DNA of 64,000 nucleotides from Gp7-AA6 sp036001245. GTDB taxonomy: Bacteria > Acidobacteriota > Thermoanaerobaculia > UBA5066 > Gp7-AA6. The stretch covers positions 1-64,000 of the forward strand of contig DASYUL010000142.1 in assembly GCA_036001245.1 (NCBI GenBank), written 5' to 3'. Made by a program: the position numbers and the translations under genes. The notes beneath the pieces were generated by a model. That model saw only the letters and a program-made list of their open reading frames with translations, ran no database searches and was not told the origin of the DNA. Shown in pieces: positions 52,666 to 60,737 of this stretch. The first letter of the stretch is position 1. The number at the start of each line of letters is the position of its first letter.

Positions 52666-54021
52666 TCAGCTCTGGAAGACTTTCTCCTCGCTCCCCTCCA
52701 GCCATCGATCCACCACTTCTTTCCCTTGCATCAGGGAGTGGTCCTGGTTGCCGATCTCGTATTTCCAGGACCCGAACCGGCCGCGCGAATAGATCTCCTT
52801 CGACTCGAGATACGACTGGATCGTCGCGAGCGCCTCGTTTCGGTCCACGCTCGGGATCGGATAGGCGTGCCCCGCGTGGATCAGGTAGACCGACTCGATC
52901 GCCGGCAGGTCGGCGGTCTCGAGGATTCCCTCCGCGACGAGGCCGTCGATCACGGCCTTCCCGAAGTCTCCCTCCGGCAGCGGACGGAACCGCGAGTAGG
53001 TCGTCTCCATCAGGAGCGAGCAGTAGCGCGACGTGTCGCCGCCCGGCACGATGTCGGGGGAGTAGTTGGAAAGGTACGTCATCCGGTAGAACGGCGTCCC
53101 CGGGTTGGGGAAGTAGATCCAGTTCTTCGTCGACGGCGACGGACGCCGGAGACCGACGCCCACCGAGAAAAGGCGGTTGAACAAGAGCTTCTTCGTCGCT
53201 TCGCGGACCTCGGCCGGAGCGTGATCGAGGCGCGCGACGAGCGCCTCGAGAGGAAGGGTCGTCAGGAGCTTCTCGTACCGCGTCGAAGTTCCGTCGGCGA
53301 AACGGATCTCCCGCTTCTCCTCGTCGATGCCGACGGCGCGCTTGTGGTACCGGACCCGGTCTCCGATGTGCGGTAGCACCGCGAGCCACAGGCCGACCGT
53401 GCCGCGCGTCGCCGGGTAGCCGAAGGTCGCGTTCGGGCCCCAGTCGACGTTCTGGGGCGCGAGCGTCGTCTCGAGCGCTCTCTTCCAGTCGACGACGCTC
53501 ACCCGCTCCGCGATCCAGTAGAAGCCCATCTTCGACAGCGGTGTCGACCAGACTTTCAGGTTGTAGGGAACCATGAAGTGCTTTGCGACGCCGGCGCCGA
53601 ATTTCGCGTACACCCACTCCTCGAAATTGCGGAACGCGCGGTCCCGATCGATCGTCTGAGACTCGATCAGGCCGATCAGGCACTCGATCATCGCCTCTTC
53701 GGGAAGCGAGGAGAGGTGGTTCTGGAAGGGGTAGCGAATGTACCGATCCTCGAACTTGATCCAGCTCTCCCGGTCGATTCGTCGTACGCCCTCGGTGCCG
53801 AGCATCTTTTCGAGGAACTCGTTGAAGTAGGGATAGCCCGAAAAAATGATGTGGCCCGAAACGTCCCAGGTGTAACCCTTCGGATCCTCGAAGCTGGTGG
53901 CGAGGCCCCCGATCTGCCCCGCCCGCTCGTAGATCTCGAAGTCGTCCACGCCTCGCTCCCGCAGCCGGTAGGCCGCTCCGAGACCGGTCGGGCCCGCGCC
54001 CAGGATCGCGATCGACGGCAT
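52666..54021 (-). CDS. FAD-dependent oxidoreductase, UDP-galactopyranose-mutase/amine-oxidase-like
   Basis: 451 residues. It begins with the FAD loop IAILGAGPTGLGAAYRLRE and has GGLATSF and WDVSGHIIFSGYPYF (a GGH-like motif), then MVPYNLKVWSTPLSKM, which resembles the YTGxID/YNxKxW regions of UDP-galactopyranose mutases and protoporphyrinogen-oxidase-like flavoproteins in polysaccharide clusters. I chose the ATG at 54021; residues upstream of it read the GT2 gene out of frame. Between two glycosyltransferase genes, a sugar-ring isomerase or sugar oxidase role is likely, but the substrate is not settled. Confidence 0.82.
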   Translation of the reverse strand: MPSIAILGAGPTGLGAAYRLRERGVDDFEIYERAGQIGGLATSFEDPKGYTWDVSGHIIFSGYPYFNEFLEKMLGTEGVRRIDRESWIKFEDRYIRYPFQNHLSSLPEEAMIECLIGLIESQTIDRDRAFRNFEEWVYAKFGAGVAKHFMVPYNLKVWSTPLSKMGFYWIAERVSVVDWKRALETTLAPQNVDWGPNATFGYPATRGTVGLWLAVLPHIGDRVRYHKRAVGIDEEKREIRFADGTSTRYEKLLTTLPLEALVARLDHAPAEVREATKKLLFNRLFSVGVGLRRPSPSTKNWIYFPNPGTPFYRMTYLSNYSPDIVPGGDTSRYCSLLMETTYSRFRPLPEGDFGKAVIDGLVAEGILETADLPAIESVYLIHAGHAYPIPSVDRNEALATIQSYLESKEIYSRGRFGSWKYEIGNQDHSLMQGKEVVDRWLEGSEEKVFQS

Positions 54022-54032
54022 GAGCGCTTTCG

Positions 54033-54785
54033 CTAGGAGGTTCGGGCGAGTCGCTTCATCGCGTCGGCCCGGCGGATCTCCCCGCGCAGGTCGAACAGGT
54101 ATCGCACGACGCGGCGGATCGTTCCGAGCATCTTCCAGGGGCGGTGAATGCTCTGTCCCGCCTCGCGTGGAAAGTGGCGGACGACGACCTCCGCGACCTT
54201 CCACCCTGCGATCCGGCACCGTGCGAAGATCTCGTCGCCGACGAAGTTGATCCGGTGACGGATCTCGATCCGCCTCGCGACGTGGCGGCGGAAGGCGCGG
54301 CATCCCCCGTTGATGTCGTGGAGCGGCGATCCCAGGACCCATCCCGAGAGCGTGTTGAGACCCTTCGAGAGTATGAGCCGGGGCCACGGGTCGTGGCGCT
54401 TCTTCTTCCACCCGAAGACGACGTCCGCGCCCGCACCAATCGCGTCGAGAAACCTCGGCGCGTCGGCCATCGTGTGCTGTCCGTCGCCGTCGACGACCAT
54501 CACGACCTCCCCCGGCGTATTGCGCAGCGCCGTTTCCGTCGCCACCGCATAGCCCTTGTTTCCGTCGTGGTGCACCACGGAGACCCGCGGATCGCGCGCC
54601 GCCAGGGACTCGGCGATCTCGCCCGTTCGATCACGGCTTCCGTCGTTGACGACCAGGACGCGCCAGTCGAGTCCGTCGATCGCCGAAAGCGATGCGACCG
54701 CCTCCGCGACGGTCTTTTCGATCGAAGCCTCTTCGTTGTACGCGAGGAAGCCGACCCCGAGTCGCGGCTCCTTCTCAGCGGACAT
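54033..54785 (-). CDS. Family 2 glycosyltransferase (polyprenyl-phosphate glycosyl synthase-like)
   Basis: 250 residues. GVGFLAYNEEASIEKTVAEA, VLVVNDGSRDRTGEIAESL, VVHHDGNKGYAVATETAL and the DxD motif VVDGDGQHTM. The acceptor region INGGCRAFRRHVARR is typical of DPM1/ArnC-like enzymes. It starts 11 nt inside the end of the UbiA-family gene. Making polyprenyl-phosphate sugar on a carrier would feed the GT-C enzymes of the region. Confidence 0.87.
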   Translation of the reverse strand: MSAEKEPRLGVGFLAYNEEASIEKTVAEAVASLSAIDGLDWRVLVVNDGSRDRTGEIAESLAARDPRVSVVHHDGNKGYAVATETALRNTPGEVVMVVDGDGQHTMADAPRFLDAIGAGADVVFGWKKKRHDPWPRLILSKGLNTLSGWVLGSPLHDINGGCRAFRRHVARRIEIRHRINFVGDEIFARCRIAGWKVAEVVVRHFPREAGQSIHRPWKMLGTIRRVVRYLFDLRGEIRRADAMKRLARTS

Positions 54786-55710
54786 AGATGATCCATCCCG
54801 CGGCCGCGACCCACCCGAGCACGATCAGCAGGATCCAGGGGTCGTCGATCAGGAGCGCACGGGTCGGGTTGCCCCCGCCCCCGCGTCGGTAGACGAGCCG
54901 CACGTAGCGCGCCACGCCGAGGACGACGAACGGCACGGTCGCCGCCAGCGAGCGGCCCCCGTGCATCCGGATCGTCGCCGGCACGACGGTGTAGGCGGAG
55001 TACGCCGCGACCGTCGTCAGCGCCGTGACCACGAACAGGAAGTCGAGCCCCTCGCGGCGATACGCGGCGAGAACCGGCCGATGCTCGGAAGAGGAGATCT
55101 GGGCGGCGTGCTGCAGCTCCCACTGCCGCTTGCCGATCACGAGAAAGAGGGCGAGCAGGTAGGCGCAGCCCATGAGAAAGCTCGACGCGGCAAGGCCGGC
55201 GAGCGCCGCCCCTGCCAGCGCCCGCAAGGGCAGCCCCGCGGCGACGATCAGGGCTTCGAGGAACGGAATCCTCTTCAACCAGAGCGAATAGGCGAGCATC
55301 AATCCCGCATAGAGGGCGCACCACATCCCGAAAGAGCGCGAGAGGAGAAACGCCGCCGCGAGACCCGCGATCCCGAGGACCACGGCCGCCGCGATCGCCG
55401 TACGGACTCCGAGCTCCCCCGCGGCGAGCGGGCGCCGCCGCTTGACCGGATGCGCGCGGTCGCGCTCACGGTCCATGACGTCGTTGACGAGATAGATCGC
55501 GCTCGTCACCGCGCAGAAGACCACGAATCCCGCGGCCGCGAGGCGCCAGCCGCGAGGCGACGCGAGAGCGCCGCCGAAGAGGAACGGCAACGGCACCACG
55601 AGGTTCTTGACCCACTGCGCGGGTCTCGCGGACACGAGGAGGCCCGAGAGTCCACGCGCCGCGGGCAGCGTTGCGACCGCATGGCGCGCGCGCGCATCCG
55701 TCAGGGGCAT
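54775..55710 (-). CDS. UbiA-family polyprenyl-phosphate phosphoribosyltransferase (DPPR synthase-like)
   Basis: 311 residues, about 8 membrane helices. RPAQWVKNLVVPLPFLFGG and the Asp-rich motif NDVMDRERDRAHPVKRRRP match decaprenyl-phosphate phosphoribosyltransferases rather than menaquinone or haem prenyltransferases. A second motif lies near SLWLKRIPFLEALIV. The known enzyme couples phosphoribosyl pyrophosphate to polyprenyl phosphate, the first step to polyprenyl-phosphoryl arabinose or ribose donors. It heads the seven-gene minus-strand operon, divergent from the Ser/Thr kinase. No DprE1/E2-type epimerase is seen beside it. Confidence 0.87.
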   Translation of the reverse strand: MPLTDARARHAVATLPAARGLSGLLVSARPAQWVKNLVVPLPFLFGGALASPRGWRLAAAGFVVFCAVTSAIYLVNDVMDRERDRAHPVKRRRPLAAGELGVRTAIAAAVVLGIAGLAAAFLLSRSFGMWCALYAGLMLAYSLWLKRIPFLEALIVAAGLPLRALAGAALAGLAASSFLMGCAYLLALFLVIGKRQWELQHAAQISSSEHRPVLAAYRREGLDFLFVVTALTTVAAYSAYTVVPATIRMHGGRSLAATVPFVVLGVARYVRLVYRRGGGGNPTRALLIDDPWILLIVLGWVAAAGWIIYVR

Positions 55711-55898
55711 CGATGCATTGTAAGGGAGTGTTGCCGGTTTTCGCGGCGCGAGGAGTCTCCCGAGGTAATCGAGGGAGGAGCCTCACGCCAAGCTTTTCGC
55801 GGCGCGAGGAGTCTCCCGAGGTAATCGAGGGTCAGCAGCTCCCGACCGAGGCGAACCGCGACGGTTACAATCGCACCGGGGTCGCCCCGGGAGGTCTC
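55711..55898. promoter_or_regulatory. Divergent control region with two 38-bp direct repeats
   Basis: This 188-nt space separates the glycan operon from the Ser/Thr kinase gene, so promoters for both should lie here. It holds two identical 38-nt copies (55738-55775 and 55794-55831; each contains CGAGGAGTCTCCCGAGGTAA), 18 nt apart. The kinase ribosome site GGGAGG lies at its right end. Confidence 0.5.
55738..55831. repeat. Tandem pair of 38-bp direct repeats
   Basis: TTTTCGCGGCGCGAGGAGTC begins both copies, and CCCGAGGTAATCGAGGG ends both. The period is 56 nt. GGAGTCTCC is a near-palindrome in each. The unit resembles the dispersed gene-end repeats (CGAGGAATCTC type) in composition, so it may be a repeat element rather than an operator pair. 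Confidence 0.8.
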
Positions 55899-57959
55899 TT
55901 GCCGGTCGCCGGTACTCTCATCGAAGGCAAGTACGAAATCATCGCCAAGATCAAGGAAGGCGGGATGGGGACCATCTACAAGGTCCGCCATCGCCTGCTC
56001 GACGAGGTCCGGGTCGTCAAGGTCATGCGACCGCAGATCGGCGCGGACGAGGAGCTGAAGCGGCGGTTCACGCAGGAGGCGAAGACCGCGACGCGGTTGA
56101 AGCACCCGAACATCGGCGCCATCCTCGACTTCGCTCTCGACTCCGACGGGATGGCCTACATCGTCATGGAGTACATCGACGGCGTCAATCTTTCGGAGCT
56201 GCTCAAGGCATCCGGCCCGCCGGGGCTCGACCTGACGCTCGAGGTCGCGCACCAGTCGCTCCTCGCGCTCGGCTTCCTGCACCGCAAGAACGTCGTCCAC
56301 CGGGACGTGGCGCCCGACAACCTCATGCTGACGCGCGACGAACAGGATGGACCGCAGATCAAGCTGATCGATCTCGGGATCGCCAAGCCGCTCGACAAGA
56401 CGATCGACATGACATCCACCGGCGTTTTTCTCGGAAAGTTGAAGTACTCGTCGCCCGAACAGCTGGGCGGGCTCGACGCCGGCGAGACGCTCGACGCCCG
56501 CAGCGACCTCTACTCCCTCGGGGTCGTGCTCTACGAGCTCCTGACCGGGCAGCTTCCGTTCCCCGGAGAGTCGCCCCGCGAGCTCTTCGCGGCCCACCTC
56601 TTCAAGCCGCCGCTCCCCTTCTCGGTCACCGATCCCGGCGGGGGAGTGCCCGAGCCGGTGCGCGCAGTAGTCCTGAAAGCGATCGACAAGGAGCGCGGGC
56701 GCCGCTACGCGTCGGCGGAGGAATTCGACCGCGAAATCATCCAACTCAAGCGTGAGGTCGCGCCCGCGCAGGATCCGGAGGCGACTCACCGAATCCTCGC
56801 GAGAGTCCGCGAGTCACGCGAGACGGCCCTCGCCTCCGTGACTCCGAGCGCGCAGGACCGCCTCGACCGCCACTTCCTCGCCCAGGGCACGCCGACCCCG
56901 TCTTCCCTTCCCGCGCGCGTCCCCCTGTCGACCGCGGACGTCGCCGGCGAATTCGAGCAGACCGTCGCGGCGCCCGTCCTCACCGGCTCCGCGCCGCGGC
57001 GCCGCGCGCGGCCTCCGGTCGCGGCATTCGTCCTCGGAGGCGCGGCTGCCGTGATCGCCGCAGTTCTTCTCCTCACGCGGGGAGGGACGGGCGCGTCGGA
57101 CCGCGTCGAACGGCACTCAACCGCTCCGCCCACGGCTGTCGCGCCCGCCGCGGTCTTCCCTCCGACCGAGGTTGCCGAGATTCCTACGGCGCCACCTCCT
57201 GCGGTCTTCGCGGCCGAGGAGCCCACCTCGCCTCCCGCAGCGCCGCCGCGCGAAGCGACGGAGCGACTGCAGCGGGCCGCCGAGGACGCGCGGACCGAAA
57301 CGCGCAACGCTCGCGGGGCCGCCGAGCGCGCGCGGGCGCCCGAGGTGGCTGCCGCGCTCTACGAGTCCGCGCGCCGGAAGGAGAAAGAAGGACAGCGACA
57401 CCTCGGGGCCGGCAGGTACGAGACGGCGCTCGCATCCTTCGAGTCGGCCACCGCGCTCTTCCGGCAGGCGGCAAGCTGGTCGCGGTCGGCGCCGTCGCGC
57501 CCCGCGGAGCGCGTCGCGACCCTTCCCACGCGGGAGCCGGCGCCGGAACCGCCGCGGCCCGCGCCGACTGCCGCCGTCGTGGCTTCGGAGCCGCGGCCGG
57601 CTCCCGCAAAGCCGACCGAGCCGCCGAAGGTCCGCTCCGAGGAGGACAAGGTGCGGGACGCGGTCGCGCGTTACGTCGAGGCTCAGAACTCCCTCGACGT
57701 CTCTCTCTACGCGCGCGTCTACCCGGCGCTCGCCGGCGAGCGGCGGCGGATGGTCGAGCAGGCGTTTGCGAACCTGAAGTCCCAGACGCTCGAGCTCGAC
57801 ATCCAGCGCGTCGAGGTCAACGGATCTCGCGCGACGGTGGTCGGATTCGAGCGGCGCCTCGCGATCCCGCGGGTCGGGAGCGAGCAGCGGGACGCGCGCG
57901 AGAGGACGATCCATCTCGAGAAGCGCGGGGACGGGTGGGTGATTACGGAGCTGCGATGA
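55899..57959 (+). CDS. Membrane Ser/Thr protein kinase with periplasmic tail
   Basis: 686 residues from a TTG placed 6 nt after GGGAGG; longer frames upstream would translate the direct repeats. Kinase domain ~10-285: glycine loop IKEGGMGTIYKV, ATP lysine VVKVMRP (Lys41), catalytic loop VVHRDVAPDNLML, LIDLGIAKP (DLG instead of DFG, common in bacterial kinases) and SSPEQL. A juxtamembrane stretch leads to one helix (AAFVLGGAAAVIAAVLLL, ~373-393). Then come a Pro/Ala-rich periplasmic part and a C-terminal ~110-residue NTF2-like domain (VRDAVARYVEAQNSLDVSLY). Cytoplasmic kinase, periplasmic sensor. Divergent from the glycan operon, it may control it. Confidence 0.9.
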   Translation: MPVAGTLIEGKYEIIAKIKEGGMGTIYKVRHRLLDEVRVVKVMRPQIGADEELKRRFTQEAKTATRLKHPNIGAILDFALDSDGMAYIVMEYIDGVNLSELLKASGPPGLDLTLEVAHQSLLALGFLHRKNVVHRDVAPDNLMLTRDEQDGPQIKLIDLGIAKPLDKTIDMTSTGVFLGKLKYSSPEQLGGLDAGETLDARSDLYSLGVVLYELLTGQLPFPGESPRELFAAHLFKPPLPFSVTDPGGGVPEPVRAVVLKAIDKERGRRYASAEEFDREIIQLKREVAPAQDPEATHRILARVRESRETALASVTPSAQDRLDRHFLAQGTPTPSSLPARVPLSTADVAGEFEQTVAAPVLTGSAPRRRARPPVAAFVLGGAAAVIAAVLLLTRGGTGASDRVERHSTAPPTAVAPAAVFPPTEVAEIPTAPPPAVFAAEEPTSPPAAPPREATERLQRAAEDARTETRNARGAAERARAPEVAAALYESARRKEKEGQRHLGAGRYETALASFESATALFRQAASWSRSAPSRPAERVATLPTREPAPEPPRPAPTAAVVASEPRPAPAKPTEPPKVRSEEDKVRDAVARYVEAQNSLDVSLYARVYPALAGERRRMVEQAFANLKSQTLELDIQRVEVNGSRATVVGFERRLAIPRVGSEQRDARERTIHLEKRGDGWVITELR

Positions 57960-57979
57960 CGCGCGGAGATCGGTTTGAT

Positions 57980-58065
57980 CCTTCGCGCGTCCTCCTGAGC
58001 GCAGCGAAGAATCTCTCGCTCGACGAGGAAGAGATTCCTCGTCGCTTCGCTCCTCGGAATGACAA
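57980..58065. repeat. Gene-end palindromic repeat, copy 3
   Basis: CCTCCTGAGCGCAGCGAAGA and, inverted, CGTCGCTTCGCTCCTCGGAA flank a core with AATCTCT and AGAGATT. The right end is GGAATGACA, as in copy 2 at 15596-15604. It lies between convergent genes. Confidence 0.7.
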
Positions 58066-58071
58066 GGGAAC

Positions 58072-59397
58072 CTAGAAGCTGTAATCCACCGCCACGAGCG
58101 GGGCGAAGTCGTCCTGCAGCCCCTCGTTGTTCAACCGGAAGAGGCCGTTCACCGTCAGCAGAAAGTTTCCGAACGGGTTGATCTTCAGCCCGATCGAGCC
58201 GAGGAGCGAGTTGGAGTCGCCCTGCTCCGCGACGAGGCGCGGGAACGTCGCGGTCACGATGTTGGGCGGTCCCGCGGGATTCGTGTTCGCCTGGAAGGTC
58301 GTGTCGACCACCCGGACCCTTCTCGTGCTCAGGAAATCCCGGCCGAGCACGTCGACCGCCAGCGTCATCCGGGGGCTCATCGCCCAGTCGAACCCGGCGG
58401 TGTAGGAGATCTCGTCGGGGATCTCCGCCCCCTCCTCCGACCCCGACGACCAGGTGTAGCCGGCGTTCACGTGGGGCGAAAAGCCGCCGAGCTTGAGCGA
58501 TCCGACGACGAACGTCTTCGCCTGCGTGGCGCCGGTGCCGAGGAGGTCTCGTTCCTCCCCCGTTGGAAGCCGCAGGTCCTCGGCGATCGAGAGACCGCCG
58601 CGGTCGCCGCGCAGGAGCTGGAACTTGCCGCGGAGCACGACGTCGCCGACACCGCTCGCGCTCCCGCTCTGGCGGAACGACTCGCTCGTCCCGCCGTTCA
58701 CGAAGCGGTGGATGTCCGGCGCGGTGGTCGACGTAGCGATCCGCTGGATCGTCGCGTCCGTCTGCGCCTCGAGGTCGACTCGGACGAGCGGCAGCGCAAC
58801 GCCGACGTCGAGCCGATCCGACACCCCGTAGCTGATGACGAACGCCGTGATGTCCGATTCGAGCTTCAGAAACAGCCGGGCCGTGATGATGTCGCCCTCG
58901 AAAAATGGCTGGAGGTTGTTCTGGTCGCGGTTGACGTCCTGGTGCGTGAAGACGAGGCGCAGCTCGCCGTCTCGGAGCGCGAGATTGTCGATGCGGTCGA
59001 ACGTGAAGTGGCTGTAGTTCACTCCCAGGTTGAACTTTCCCTTTCCGATCGTGTCCGCCCGTTCCGCGTAGACCGGGCCGAAGCTGTCCGCGGATCGGGT
59101 GAAGACGCCGAGCGCGGGGTCGAACCGGTAGGTGAACCCTCCGGCCGAGGACGCGATCGGGAAGGACGAGAGCTGGTTCGCGATTCCGGCGCTGAACTGC
59201 TGGACCGCGCGGAACTGCGGAGAGTCCTCCGCGATGAAGTGCGCCTCGTGGCTCGGAAACGGCGCCTGCGGCGGGGCGAGGGTGATGCCCTCGCGAAGAA
59301 ACTCCGTCAGAAGGTCGCGCAGGTTGAATGCCTGGGCCCCGAGCGGAGCCGCGAACGCGGCGGCGAGAACGAACATTGTCGGCCGGCGGAATGTCAT
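58072..59397 (-). CDS. Outer-membrane-type beta-barrel protein (transporter-like)
   Basis: 441 residues. Sec signal peptide (MTFRRPTMFVLAAAFAAPLGAQA), a ~60-residue amphipathic N-terminal part, then alternating beta-strands (FNLGVNYSHFTFDRI, ITAFVISYGVSDRLDVGVAL, VVLRGKFQLL) ending with an aromatic residue (VAVDYSF), the usual outer-membrane insertion signal. It resembles the large group of uncharacterised barrels often annotated as transporter or phenol-degradation MetA-like. Function unknown. Divergent from the ABC ATPase gene. Confidence 0.78.
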   Translation of the reverse strand: MTFRRPTMFVLAAAFAAPLGAQAFNLRDLLTEFLREGITLAPPQAPFPSHEAHFIAEDSPQFRAVQQFSAGIANQLSSFPIASSAGGFTYRFDPALGVFTRSADSFGPVYAERADTIGKGKFNLGVNYSHFTFDRIDNLALRDGELRLVFTHQDVNRDQNNLQPFFEGDIITARLFLKLESDITAFVISYGVSDRLDVGVALPLVRVDLEAQTDATIQRIATSTTAPDIHRFVNGGTSESFRQSGSASGVGDVVLRGKFQLLRGDRGGLSIAEDLRLPTGEERDLLGTGATQAKTFVVGSLKLGGFSPHVNAGYTWSSGSEEGAEIPDEISYTAGFDWAMSPRMTLAVDVLGRDFLSTRRVRVVDTTFQANTNPAGPPNIVTATFPRLVAEQGDSNSLLGSIGLKINPFGNFLLTVNGLFRLNNEGLQDDFAPLVAVDYSF

Positions 59398-59625
59398 CGA
59401 AAGTCTCCTCTTCGGTCGGCTCGGATTCTAATGTTCGGAGATCGCGTCGGGCACCCGCTGCAGTTCAATTGTTGACCGACCGCGGAAAGCCGAAATAGAG
59501 TCGAACGCAGCCTTGGCTCCGAAAAAAATCGGACGGTCCCGCGATCATGCCCGTCTCGTCCATCGCTCGGGCGACCCGGGCGGCGGCGGCGGGCCGATGA
59601 ATCGACCGGGAGAGAGAAACTGCCG
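59398..59625. promoter_or_regulatory. Divergent region between the barrel protein and the ABC ATPase
   Basis: 228 nt. TTGACC at 59472-59477 is a good -35 for the ABC gene, but the matching -10 (AAATAG, 59490-59495) is weak and its spacing (12 nt) is too short. GGGAGAGAG serves as a ribosome site for the ATPase. No other structure is evident. Confidence 0.3.
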
Positions 59626-60720
59626 ATGGCCGGCGTAACCTTCGACCGCGTGGCAAAGCGATACGGGAACGTGTCCGTGATCGAGGACCTGAGCCTCGGC
59701 ATCGATGACCAGGAGTTCATGGTCCTCGTCGGACCCTCCGGCTGCGGCAAGTCCACGGCCCTGCGCATGATCGCCGGACTCGAAGAAATCAGCGACGGCG
59801 AGATCCGCATCGGTGAACGGGTGGTCAACGAGCTGCCGCCCAAGAGCCGGGACATCGCCATGGTCTTTCAGAACTACGCGCTGTATCCGCACATGACGAT
59901 CCGCGAGAACCTCGAGTTCGGACTGCGTGTCCGCAAGACTCCGCCGGCCGAGATCTCGCGCCTCGTCGAGGAGGCGGCGCAGATCCTCGAGATCTCGAAC
60001 CTCCTCGACCGCAAGCCGAAGCAGCTCTCCGGCGGACAGCGGCAGCGGGTCGCTCTCGGACGCGCGATCGTCCGCAAGCCGGCGGTGTTTCTCTTCGACG
60101 AGCCGCTGTCGAACCTCGACGCGAAGCTCCGCGTGCTGATGCGCGCCGAGATCAAGAAGCTCCAGCAGAGGCTGAAGACGACGACGGTCTACGTCACGCA
60201 CGACCAGATCGAAGCGATGACCATGGGACAGCGGATCGCCGTCATGAAGGACGGGAAGATCCAACAGGTCGGCACGCCGCTCGAAATCTACGGCCGCCCC
60301 GAAAACCTCTTCGTGGCGAACTTCATCGGGACCCCGCCCATGAACTTCCTTCCGGCGACGATCGCCGACGGCGGAAAGACGCTCGCGGGCAAGGGATTCT
60401 CGCTGCCGGTGCCGGAAAGCCTCCGGGCGCTGACCGCCGGAGCGGACGGCCGGAAGGTCGTCATCGGCATCCGCCCGGAGAACATCCTCGATCCGTCCGA
60501 GTCCGCCCGCGGGGAGACCGCGCGGCTCTCGGGAAACGTCGAGGTCGTCGAGCCGCTCGGGGACGAGGTGATCATCCACGTCCGCGTCGGCGACGACGTC
60601 CTCGTCTACAAGGTCGAGCCCCACGCCATGCCCGAAATGGGAGACAAGGCCGAGCTCGTGCTCGAGCTCGACAAGCTCCACCTCTTCGACACGGTCACCG
60701 AACGCCGCCTCGCGGCCTGA
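59626..60720 (+). CDS. Sugar ABC transporter ATP-binding protein (UgpC/MsmK/MalK type)
   Basis: 364 residues. Walker A GPSGCGKST (36-44), Q-loop VFQNYALYPHMTI, signature LSGGQRQRVALGRAIV and Walker B VFLFDEPLSNLDAK, then the H-loop YVTHDQIEAM. The C-terminal ~120 residues hold the TOBE/MalK regulatory region (KVVIGIRPENILDP). It would energise uptake of glycerol-phosphate, maltose or other oligosaccharides. No permease or binding-protein genes are adjacent, so it may serve several transporters, as MsmK does. malQ is next to it, convergent, which fits an alpha-glucan role. Confidence 0.92.
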   Translation: MAGVTFDRVAKRYGNVSVIEDLSLGIDDQEFMVLVGPSGCGKSTALRMIAGLEEISDGEIRIGERVVNELPPKSRDIAMVFQNYALYPHMTIRENLEFGLRVRKTPPAEISRLVEEAAQILEISNLLDRKPKQLSGGQRQRVALGRAIVRKPAVFLFDEPLSNLDAKLRVLMRAEIKKLQQRLKTTTVYVTHDQIEAMTMGQRIAVMKDGKIQQVGTPLEIYGRPENLFVANFIGTPPMNFLPATIADGGKTLAGKGFSLPVPESLRALTAGADGRKVVIGIRPENILDPSESARGETARLSGNVEVVEPLGDEVIIHVRVGDDVLVYKVEPHAMPEMGDKAELVLELDKLHLFDTVTERRLAA

Positions 60721-60737
60721 CCTCGCCGGCGCCGCCC

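Noticed and set aside
55671..55898. A longer N-terminus for the Ser/Thr kinase
   Set aside because: It would translate the two direct repeats and the end of the divergent gene's leader; TTG 55899 has a good ribosome site.
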